Assembly: GCA_014281115.1 (NCBI GenBank)
Contig: JACONQ010000009.1
Coordinates: 1,488,001-1,552,000 of the forward strand
Reading direction: 5' to 3'
Length of the DNA: 64,000 nt
DNA from: Laburnicola sp. R22_1
Taxonomy: Eukaryota > Ascomycota > Dothideomycetes > Pleosporales > Didymosphaeriaceae
The notes under the pieces are model-generated. The model searched no databases, was not told the DNA's origin, and was given only the letters and a program-made list of their open reading frames with translations. Both the position numbers and the translations under genes were made by a program. Each line of letters opens with the position of its first letter. The stretch's first letter is position 1. Shown piece by piece: positions 55,169-64,000 of this stretch.

Positions 55169-57278
55169 ATGGTGCTGGGCCATGGGCACAGGCGGTATTC
55201 GCTTCAAGGTCTGTTTCCCCACTGCTTCGGTGAAGGCGATACGGCGTAGAAGCTGATGTTGCATTGCAGCCAGCCGATCGCCGACAGACGAGACCAGAGG
55301 TGACGAGGTTACCAAGGAGGACGAGTCGGTCATGGACGCGGACCAGGGCAACAGTATGCCTCCAAACAGCCTTCCCTCGCTGCTGGCTTCTTTGGAAGCA
55401 ACCGGCTAACGGCCCCGTCTTGCAGTGCTCACGCACATTATTTCACAGCTACGGCCTGGCGCAGACCTCAGTCGAGTGACATTGCCAACCTTCATTTTGG
55501 AACCACGATCGATGCTGGAAAGGATAACAAAGTGCGTTTGAGGGTCTGATGGTGCCATGTAACGCCGGGTGCTGACATTCGGCGATAGTTTCATGGCCCA
55601 TCCCGAGACACTCTTACCCATGACGAAAATCGAAGACCCCGTCCAGCGATTTGTAGCCGTAACGAAGTTTTACCTGAGTGGCTGGCACATCAAGCCTCCG
55701 TATGCATTCCATGTCCATCCACAAGCGCCAACTGATGTCAAGACAGAGGCGTTAAGAAGCCGCTGAACCCGATCCTGGGGGAGGTCTTCACCGGTTATTG
55801 GGACTACCCTGGTGGGACACGAGGATACTACATCTCAGAACAGACATCGCATCATCCACCCAGGTCGAGCTACTTCTTCATGGCGCCGGAACATCATATA
55901 CGGATAGATGGTACGCTGAAGCCAAGGAGTAAATTTCTCGGCAACTCCGCCGCGAGCATGATGGAGGGGATAGCAGTGATGCGTTTTCTAAACACGGGAG
56001 AGCGATTGCAAGTGTGAGAGTGGATCTTGTTCGAATATGCACTGACGCTTTGGCAGCTTCGTTACGCAACCCAACATGTATGCACGCGGCATTCTATTTG
56101 GCAAGATGAAGTACGAGCTCGGCGACCACAGCTACATCCGGTGTCCTGAAACGGGCTTGACAGCGGATATCGAATTCAAGACGAAGGGATACTTTGGTGG
56201 CACGTACAACGCAATAGGTGGCTATATCAAAGACAAGAACGACAAGCAGCTATTTGAGCTTTCGGGGTTGTGGAATGAGGAGATGTGGTTAAAGGACCTG
56301 ACAGTACGTTGCTATTTCTCGAAGAATCGAGAGCTGCGAGTTAGCTTGCAGCAATTGGCAGATGCTAACGCCCCTGCAGACGGGTAAGAAGGAGCTCCTG
56401 TTCGACGCATCGCATGCAAAGTCCACCCCGCCAAAAGCCCGACCACTGGAAGAGCAAAATGAGCGAGAGTCGCAAAAGCTCTGGAACCTAGTGACGGAAG
56501 CCGTAAAACGAAAGGATCAGGATACAGCTACAACCGAGAAGGCACGTATCGAAGACATGCAAAGAGAAGAGGCAGCAAAACGAAACAATGAGGGAGTCGA
56601 CTGGCACCCGCAGCTTTTCCGACGGGTTCAGGGAGGCCCTGGCGGAAGCGAAGAAGGCGAAGAAGATCTTGACTGGATCATCAATGCTAGAGTGTCAGTA
56701 CTTCAACCCTTACGGATGCTCCCTGCTGACTTTGTACCAGCGACGGCAAAACACCCGAAGAGCAAGTGAAGCAAATTCTCCAGATCGCTGCTATTCTACC
56801 CGGCCAGGCGCCGCAACGCAAATTCAGTATTCCTCAACTGGCTCGAACCACCAGTATCGATCATGCAGCGCACCACACTGTCAAAAATACCGAAGCGATG
56901 AAGTCGGAGCCCAAAGTTGCCCAGCCAAGTCAGCAACAGTTTGGCGACCTGATCGACCTTAGCGATCCGGAGCCCCAGAATGATGGGGTTGCCGGCAACG
57001 CCCCAAATCCGACCCCCCAAAAAGACGCAGTTGCAGCAAATGCCCCAAGGCCAAGGCCCCAGCAAGACAGTCCCTCGATTGCCCCAAACTTGCAATCGTC
57101 CAAGCCAAAGCTGGAATCGGAGAGCAGCACTCCGAAGCCGCAGGACGAGTATTCACAGTCGATGCCACCGAGCAAGCTATTGAACTCGGTACAAGGCGAG
57201 CCGGGTGAAGGTCGTGCGTTGCGGAGATTCGATAGCCAGACGCATCAGGAAGATGAGTTCCACGATGCCATCTCGTAA
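55169..57278 (+). CDS. OSH6: Oxysterol-binding-protein-related lipid transfer protein, Osh6/Osh7 type
   Basis: Eight exons (55169-55208, 55270-55353, 55426-55531, 55589-55699, 55747-56013, 56057-56303, 56380-56693, 56741-57278) give 568 aa. The lid and first strands read [20 protein letters not shown] then [31 protein letters not shown] follows; the family fingerprint EQTSHHPP, which binds PI4P, is in exon 5; and [30 protein letters not shown] and [14 protein letters not shown] complete the ORD. These blocks are of the Osh6/7 subgroup, which swaps phosphatidylserine for PI4P between ER and plasma membrane. After the ORD there is an extra Pro/Gln/Asn-rich tail of about 160 residues with [15 protein letters not shown] near-repeats and a [10 protein letters not shown] motif. 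The 13-codon first exon is the least certain part. Confidence 0.9.
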
Positions 57279-58193
57279 GCTCGCTCGGTGTAGGGACCTC
57301 GTTTTGGCCAGGGCGCTAGTCGTAAAGTCTAGGTGCTGCGCTGGTAGGAGGAAGAGTACCCTGACGGATGTTTCCTGGTATGACTCTTCACAAGGCGCGG
57401 CTGTATACCATGTCTCTCACTGTGTGCTAGGTACTGGGTTTTAGTGCCTCCTGTTTTACTCCTCTCTGTGTATGGTGCGGAGTCGACCTTGGTTAGAATC
57501 TCCACACGACGAAGATCTTCAGTATACCATGTCTCTGGGCGCGGCTGACCCCGGTTCTAGGAAGGGACTGTTACTCTGGGTGGAAATGCTAGTGGGGATG
57601 GGGATCGAGATGTTAATGATATAGAAGCACTAGCTCTCGAAAGCATTTGGGCCAAGAACGTGGAGGTGTTGTACATTGATGTTCCCCTCTCCGCCTGAGG
57701 ATTCGACTCGTTCATGGTCGACTTCATACCGATACAATAACAAGCCAACCTCCTGAAAAGGCAGGTGCTTTCTGAGTTCTCATGATCCGGTCGCTACCAG
57801 CATCCCCGTCTGCAGCACAATAGCCGTCAATGGCTATGCACGCCACTGACATGTACTACTACCATACTGGACGCGCCATTAGCCAGCGAGTAGCCACGCG
57901 CTGCTTGGTCTTCCAAGGTTCTCGGCACCTTAGCCGTAAACCAGGACTGGTGTAGGTCTTGTATCTCGCCCGCTCCACAAGCCTCCACAACCGTGCGTGC
58001 ATAGCACCGTGCGGCGTGCCTTCTTACTCGTTCCTCGGTAGGCTTGATCCCACGTGCAGGAGCTCTCAAGCGTGCCTGGTCCTGCTCTGCCTGTGTTTTT
58101 GAAGAGCTCCGTATAGCTCGGACCTGGCCATGAGATAAAAAGAGCCATGGCTCCAGCCCATGCAGTGCGCGCTGCCGGGACACGTTCGTCGCC
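57279..58193. other. Intergenic with a SINE-like element
   Basis: 915 bp. The SINE-like copy 2 with its 15-bp direct repeats is at 57403-57536. An A-rich GATAAAAAG at 58133-58141 may serve as TATA element for the gene at 58194. Confidence 0.5.
57418..57521 (-). repeat. SINE-like short interspersed element, copy 2
   Basis: 104 bp, about 90% identical to copy 1, bounded by perfect 15-bp direct repeats GTATACCATGTCTCT (57403-57417 and 57522-57536). The B-box-like segment here is AAGGTCGACTCC, weaker than in copy 1. It lies about 140 bp downstream of the Osh gene stop, perhaps within its 3' UTR. Confidence 0.75.
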
Positions 58194-59421
58194 ATGCGCT
58201 CTCTTGTTGCCCTTGCACTACTGGCTTCTGCTGCTGCAGCTCCCTCCAACGGCTATGGTAGCGGCCACGGCAGGAAAAAGCTCAACATTCAAGTTGGCCA
58301 TCGTCCTTATTACCTGGTCGACAACATGAATGAGAGCCCGCTGAAGCAGAAGCTGCAAAGCTGCTCCGAAGGACCGTTCCAGACGTCCGACTTCGTAATT
58401 TCGCATCGTGGCGCGCCACTCCAGTTCCCCGAACACTCGGTTCAGGGCTTGCATGCGGCAAGAAGACAAGGAGCCGGCCTTTTTGAGTGCGATGTTGCCT
58501 TCACCAAGGACAAGAAGCTCGTGTGCCGACATGCACAATGTGATCTCCACACGACGACCAATATTCTCAACAACACGGCGCTCGCGTCCAAGTGCACAAC
58601 GCCGTTCAAGCCTGCTGCCGACGGACAGCCTGCTGAGGCCAAATGCTGCACCTCTGATATCACTTTAGAGGAATTCAAGTCGCTGTGTGGAAAGATGGAC
58701 GGCTTCAACCCTAGGGCCGTGACCGTCGAAGAATACATTGGACGGAACACCCTATTTCCGCACCGATCTATACTCTACCTGCGGCACCGTGATGACGCTC
58801 GAGGATTATATCAAGATTGTCGACGGCTGGGGTTTAAAGTTCACTCCCGAGTTGAAGACTCCCGAAGTCCCCATGCCCTTTGATGGCTACACGCAAGAAC
58901 AATACGCCCAGGATCTCATCAACGCATTCAAGAAGCACAAGATCGATGCCAGCCGCGTCTACACCCAATCCTTCCTTCCCGATGACATATTTTACTGGAT
59001 CAAGCACGAACCCAAGTTTGGCAAGACAGCCGTCTACCTCGATGAGCGCGTCGACACCCCAGAGGGCTACGCAAACGCTACCGCCAGCATTCCCGAGCTT
59101 GCCAAAAAGGGCGTGCAGATCATGGCCCCCGCCTTCTTTGCGCTGACTAAACTCGACGCGAATAACAAGATCGTTCCGTCCGAGTACGCTGTTGCGGCTA
59201 AGAAAGCGGGCATGGAAATCATAACATGGAGTTTTGAGCGGTCCGGCTGGCTCAACCGCGGCGGCGACTACTACTACCAATACGTTGCTAATGCTATCAA
59301 CAATGATGGCGATATGTACACTGTTTTGGATGTACTAGCACGGCAAGTCAAGATTAAAGGCATGTTTTCGGATTGGCCTGCGACGGTCACGTACTATGCC
59401 AACTGCTTTGGTCTGAAATAG
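58194..59421 (+). pseudogene. Secreted glycerophosphodiester phosphodiesterase with a one-base frameshift
   Basis: A signal peptide ([17 protein letters not shown]) and the first catalytic blocks are in one frame (58194 to about 58740): [15 protein letters not shown] with the catalytic His and Glu, then [17 protein letters not shown]. The frame then shifts by one base: [22 protein letters not shown], split here as [11 protein letters not shown] and [11 protein letters not shown], and everything to the stop at 59421 is in the next frame. A single surplus base in 58739-58744 explains it; no intron fits. Intact, it would be about 408 aa. The family cleaves glycerophosphodiesters to glycerol-3-phosphate and an alcohol. 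Both halves look otherwise unspoilt, with no other stops, so either the mutation is very recent or the base is an assembly error. Confidence 0.8.
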
Positions 59422-59525
59422 ATGGAAAGAAGATAGACACATGACGTGGGATATGAGACATGTACTTACACAGTGCGTAGAGTGTAGATGATACTTTGTT
59501 TGCTAAACAGCCTTATGTTTGCGTA

Positions 59526-60461
59526 ATGAAACGCTTCTCCTACATAAAAGACCTTCTGGTCCTCTCACAACACGTTCATATCCCTCAGCAACCGTACCTC
59601 AACCGATACCTCAACAGATCCATGACTGAATACCTCAAAGACCTCCGCCAACTCGCTCTGATCCGCGGCCAACAACCCATCATCAAGGCAACGGACATTC
59701 CCAAGGGTGACAATCGATGCTACGTCTGCTGGAGTGACTATGGTACTCAAGAAGATGCGACTGAACCTCCTTGTCAAGCCATCAAACTTCAACCATGCGG
59801 CCACCTCATCGGCGACCAATGCTTCCGTAAGATGCCCTTCGACCAAATGCTGAACTGTCACCTCTGCCGACAGCCTATCGAACAGCCTAACCCAGTGCCG
59901 GAGTTATTGTCGCAGCTTATACAATTCGATAATCTGCTAGGGCTTTCTTTATTTCCAGAGGTACGGCGTTTGACCGAGCTGCTCGGCCAATACGCATTGG
60001 ATACGTTCGATACTATGCAGATGAACCTGGCCCAAGGCACGTGTACACCCCAGAATGGCATGCTCCTTGGGCTATATTATCTTTCTTTCGGCGTGTGGGC
60101 CTTTTTCGTTGCCGTGACCTTGTATAAAGGCGCATTGGCGTTTTTGGGGGTCGTCTCTTCCGTTGTCATTACATGTGTTGGCGAGGGAATACTTGCTACC
60201 TGTATTAGGTGGTTCTTTGGCCAGGGTGATAGCTGGATATCCCCGCTATTACTCTTTCCCTTCTCGACTGCTGCTATCCTTGAGGCAGAGCAGTTGGGGC
60301 CGTGGACATTGAGGGTGCTCGCGGTTCCGGTTGTGGGCAATGGCCTGAGGGTTCTCAAATGGCCTTTGCTGCTCTATGCGGTGCTATACTTGGCGGTATA
60401 TGCGTTCATCATGGTTTGGTTGATCTGCCTGGGATGCCGTATGAAGACGATTGGAGGTTGA
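59526..60461 (+). CDS. RING-finger multi-pass membrane protein (putative E3 ligase)
   Basis: Single exon, 311 aa from the ATG at 59526 (a later Met at 59622 is possible). A RING-like cluster occupies about residues 60-115: CYVCWSDYG, then CQAIKLQPCGHLIGDQCF, then LNCHLCRQPI, giving C-x2-C, C, H, C and C-x2-C ligands. The C-terminal half has three or four hydrophobic segments (LGLYYLSFGVWAFFVAVTLY, ALAFLGVVSSVVITCVG, WISPLLLFPFSTAAI and LLLYAVLYLAVYAFIMVWLI). RING plus membrane segments suggests a ubiquitin ligase of an internal membrane. No close named family is recognised. It lies 100 bp after the GDPD frame on the same strand. Confidence 0.75.
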   Translation: MKRFSYIKDLLVLSQHVHIPQQPYLNRYLNRSMTEYLKDLRQLALIRGQQPIIKATDIPKGDNRCYVCWSDYGTQEDATEPPCQAIKLQPCGHLIGDQCFRKMPFDQMLNCHLCRQPIEQPNPVPELLSQLIQFDNLLGLSLFPEVRRLTELLGQYALDTFDTMQMNLAQGTCTPQNGMLLGLYYLSFGVWAFFVAVTLYKGALAFLGVVSSVVITCVGEGILATCIRWFFGQGDSWISPLLLFPFSTAAILEAEQLGPWTLRVLAVPVVGNGLRVLKWPLLLYAVLYLAVYAFIMVWLICLGCRMKTIGG

Positions 60462-62093
60462 GGGTTGGCAGGGAAGGGCTGTGCGACGAAAATTTGGCAA
60501 TACTCCACAATGTAGCTTTGCGTCTTCACGGCATAAAGAATGGGTGAACAAGTTTATCTACTTAAAAGACGCAGAGTAGATTGCTAGCCTGGCGTCTCAT
60601 ACTACCTAGATATGTCAACGTTTTCCGTACCAATGAAGATTTGATATCATTGTCTGCGAATGCTAAAAACGCTGTAATTGAGTTAACATGAAATGCATAA
60701 TTTTCTTTGTGTATGATGAGATTTACCTATAAGACGTATGTGAAGTAACAAAAACGGCGTATGAAATTATTGAACAGTTGTTAACGTAACCTACTTCCCT
60801 GGGTCGCGAGACGCACGGTGAAGCGAGACAAAGTAGAGGTACTTCGACTTTAGGCGATGGATTCTCTCTCATAAGAACTGGCTCTTACTATAGCTATACC
60901 GGAATAATTTCTGTACCATCTTAAGATACTCTGCACCCTGTTTGGCCTGAGATATACGATCTTATTCACACCTTTTAGCCTAAGGCGTGCGAGGCTCTCT
61001 TTCATAGCGATCTTGTGTCCTTTCCATATACCACAACCACAATACTTCTACGACTCTATGTTACTTACATATAGGTCCATGGGATCCTCGAAGACTTACT
61101 TTGGTGCTAAGTAATTAATATTAATCCTATGACTGGCGAAGCGCGCATGTTCATGCGAACTCGCCACCCGGTCGGTACTTCTAATCAAAGAACTTCCAAA
61201 TTTGGCTAGAACGGATTGATCTCGATCGTTGTAAATTACTTATGTCATTCATACAGCTAAGCGTGTCAGCCGTCAGCCTGAGGCTGTGCAGACTGTCTGC
61301 TTCAAATCTTACAAAGCACATCAGATCATCTGACCTCAAAAGTCACTCAAGCCTTCTGCAATTATCTGGTCAGTTGTTTCTTCGTTGATAAATGACATAT
61401 TTCAAATATGTTAATTAGAAATGATACATCACTACAGTCGCTAGCGAAACCGGCTTCACCCCAAAGGCAGCTGCAACACAATTCAATTCTACTCGTTAGC
61501 GTAGTCTTGGCATCCTTCCACGTATCGAGTTAAGCGCCATTTGCATAGGCGCGTGATTTATATCGGTACAAAAAGATACTTTTCTATCACAGCTCGAGCT
61601 CACAAAGGTATGGCAGGTGTGGGTCGTCCATCCTCCCTAACAGTGTCGAAAATACGCCACGCATGCGAGCTAAGATTGATAATTCATAGAACGAAGGTAC
61701 CGTATTGTACAACGGATCAGGTGCCTAGTACACGCAATCGCTTTCAGAAGCGTCGCCTTGCGCTCTTCTCCTGCGGAAGAAAGCAACAGCTATCCTAAAT
61801 AAGCCAAATAAGCTACGTCTTGCGCAGCTGAGACCATTAACTGATATTCGTGTCGGTTTTGAGTGGGAGATTCATGTGAGAGCTAACGTAGGAGTGCTTA
61901 TCCGGCCACGTGATGTCAGATCGCTGAGCCTCAGCCTGGTTGCTGCTGCTTGTCCCTCCATCCACGCCAGAACTCACAGTGTGAGAGTCCTTGTATACGC
62001 ACGGCTACGCTTCTTTGGCTACACAGCCTGTGCATGTCTTGCTTACTTCTATTCTGAGGACTTCAGCTAGAGCTCGCTAACGGTCCTCCCCTC
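60462..62093. other. Long AT-richer intergenic region, no gene recognised
   Basis: 1.6 kb, visibly AT-richer from about 60560 to 61500 than its surroundings, but without the extreme TA excess or inverted ends of the 4.7-9.6 kb island. Small frames only. Confidence 0.45.
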
Positions 62094-64000
62094 ATGCGCC
62101 TTCTACGACTCGAAGATGACGGCGGGTTCAGCCTGGTCGACTTCAGCGGCAGAGATTTCCCGCAATATGCGATTCTTTCGCATACCTGGGGTGCAGATCA
62201 CGAAGAAGTTACCTTCAGAGACTTGACGGAAGGTACTGGCAAGAGCAAGGCTGGCTATCGCAAGCTTACCTTTTGTGCAAATCAAGCTGTGCATGATAAC
62301 CTCCAATTCTTCTGGGTGGACACCTGCTGCATCGACAAATCAAGTAGCGCAGAGCTTTCAGAAGCTATTAACTCCATGTTTCGCTGGTACCAGGATGCCG
62401 CAAGATGCTACGTGTACTTGTCTGACGTATCAGTCGACGGTTCCGTTGGGGATGACGAGTTCTCCTGGATATGGAAGCCAGCATTCAAGAGAAGCAAATG
62501 GTTTACTCGTGGCTGGACGCTCCAAGAGCTTATCGCTCCGGCATCAGTTAAATTCTACTCTAAAGAGGGACAGCAGCTTGGTAATAAGCGATCACTAGAG
62601 CGAAGCATCTATATGATAACTGGAATCGCCGTTACAGCCCTTCGAGGAAGCCCTTTGTCTCGTTTCAGTGTTAACGAACGCATTTCGTGGGCAGCCGAAC
62701 GGCAAACGAAGCGTGAAGAAGACGCAGCATATGCTTTACTGGGCATTTTCGACATTCAAATGCCGCTCATATACGGCGAAGGAAAGCACAAGGCATTCGA
62801 ACGGCTCCGGAAGAAGATCGACAGGCCTTTACATAGCCTCAGACAGCACGTCCACCGGCAGACGCAGAAGTTGAACAATTTGGACATCCAAGTCCAGCAA
62901 ATACTCCATCAGATGGGGAATAGACCTAAGGAGCTTGGATTTCCATGGGAAACTGGTGTGCCAGAAGATCAACTCAAGATTGATGATGGATTAGGCGCGG
63001 AATATCTCCTACCAGTGGAACTCTGCGAGACTCCAGAGGTAATATCTCCTTTTTTGTCAAGGCCTTTGGCTTGATACAAAATACACCCAGCGTGTAAAAC
63101 TCAAGGTTAACACGTTCAGGCTTTCTTTGGCCTCCTTAAATTCAAATATGAATCCCGAAAGCTTCCCGGATTACCGCAAGTTCAGCAAGGCCACATTTTG
63201 CTCTGGGAATGGAACGAACGGCATTTGGTTTCTCGCGACAATTGGTTACACGTTGTAAAAGGTGATCGGGCTGCCAAGCTTTCTTTCATTATGGGCGCCT
63301 GGCGAGGTCCACCTCGCAATCGATGTATGCGGTGCTTCAAACCTAGGAGCTGCAATACTTCCAGATCTTCTTTCAAATATTGGTAGGAACTCCTCCGCTT
63401 CTGAATTGCGATTGATTACTAAAATCGTCTTCAGTCATTCCTGTAAGCTCGCAGTCCGTTGGGTAGCGCCTGATTATCTCCCTTTCGAACCGAACGATAC
63501 TGTAATCTTCGACCGAGACACTTACCGTGACTACCAAGTTGCGTCACGACGCCGAAAAGTGCAGGGCCAATCTAATACCTCGGACGCATCCGCTACCACA
63601 TTCTTTGAAAAACATGATGACGACACTTTGCCAAGTATTGATTTGGTCTGCCATAGACTCACAATGAAATGGGAGCCCATCTATAATATCGTTCACCGAT
63701 ACTTGTTCTGCCGCTGCGTTCTTCGACTTTCTACTCCTTCGCGTCTGGTCGAAGAGATGACTCTCTTCACGCCCTCGGTGTGCCCGAGACACAACACACA
63801 AGGCGTTACCTTCCGAGACTACAGTGAACTAGCGTTGCCTTGCCTAAGCGATCCTTATTTTGATCAGTTTGGGGGCTACAATGCTTTTTGGGCACTTCTT
63901 CACCATTATCTACCAAAGCTATATCATCATCTTGGAGGTCCCAAATCTATTACCGGTAACCAACTCGAATATGGATACGTGGACCTAGGTCGAATGGAAG
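62094..64000 (+). CDS. HET-domain protein with ubiquitin-like and zinc-ribbon modules (cut by window end)
   Basis: Exons 62094-63038, 63120-63382 and 63435 to beyond 64000. The HET domain covers about residues 1-240: MRLLRLEDDG, YAILSHTWG, FFWVDTCCIDKSSSAELSEAI, MFRWYQDAARCYVYLSDV, RGWTLQELIAP, and AYALLGIFDIQMPLIYGEG. HET proteins trigger incompatibility or defence cell death in fungi. After a helical linker, exon 2 has a ubiquitin-like fold common beside fungal signalling domains (LLPVELCETPEAFFGLL, ILLWEWNERHL, DNWLHVVKGDRAAKLSF). A zinc-ribbon-like cluster follows with Cys at about 384, 387, 404 and 407, formed only when the 52-nt intron 63383-63434 is removed. The third exon continues 188 codons to the window end without a recognised domain. 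The rest of the gene is outside. Confidence 0.85.

Noticed and set aside
58543..58557. Third copy of the SINE-like element (15-base match ATCTCCACACGACGA)
   Set aside because: The match is short, lies in conserved GDPD coding sequence and lacks the rest of the element and any direct repeats.
63240..63440. Apparent frameshift in the HET gene
   Set aside because: A 52-nt intron (63383-63434, GTAGGA..CAG) joins the two frames and creates a paired-Cys ribbon, so no mutation is needed.

Overview
The window is nuclear DNA of a filamentous ascomycete (Pezizomycotina), most likely a Dothideomycete. The reasons are: roughly fifty short introns (mostly 46-60 nt) with GT..AG ends and CTAAC/CTGAC-type branch sites; a HET-domain gene; typical fungal families (Zn2Cys6 factor, DUF4360, S28 peptidase, GFA proteins); and one 4.9 kb AT-rich island whose decay matches repeat-induced point mutation (RIP). 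The class assignment is inference; 'filamentous ascomycete' is firm.

Layout. 1-4.4 kb: a secreted hydrolase-like gene and an F-box-like gene, convergent. 4.4-10.3 kb: a signal-peptide, Thr/Pro-rich gene broken in its second exon by a hAT transposon (4704-9634, perfect 8-bp target duplication), which itself carries a nested Fot1/pogo element (6069-7883); both are heavily RIPped. 11.4-20.3 kb: Tim17-family protein, ubiquitin-like protein, kinesin-8, quinone-oxidoreductase-like protein, DUF4360 secreted protein. 20.3-36 kb: MsrA, GFA-domain protein, amidase, MARVEL protein, MFS transporter, NUDIX hydrolase, IMP dehydrogenase. 36-54.5 kb: IQGAP, F-box/LRR-like gene, S28 peptidase, Zn2Cys6 transcription factor, CGI121, cytochrome c oxidase subunit Vb, nicotinamidase. 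55-64 kb: Osh6/7-type lipid-transfer protein, a GDPD gene with a one-base frameshift, a RING/multi-TM protein and the start of a HET gene cut by the window edge.

Most genes are conserved housekeeping functions with no operon-like or biosynthetic-cluster logic. Several are divergent pairs sharing 0.25-1.2 kb promoters (Tim17/UBL, amidase/MARVEL, IMPDH/IQGAP, TF/CGI121, COX Vb/PNC1).

The most notable structure is mobile DNA: (1) the nested, RIP-killed hAT/Fot1 island, whose removal rejoins the host reading frame exactly; (2) a short, about 105-bp SINE-like element present twice (43827-43933 and 57418-57521), each copy flanked by its own 11-15 bp direct repeat and one lying inside an unusually long intron. 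No CRISPR, rRNA or convincing tRNA gene was seen.
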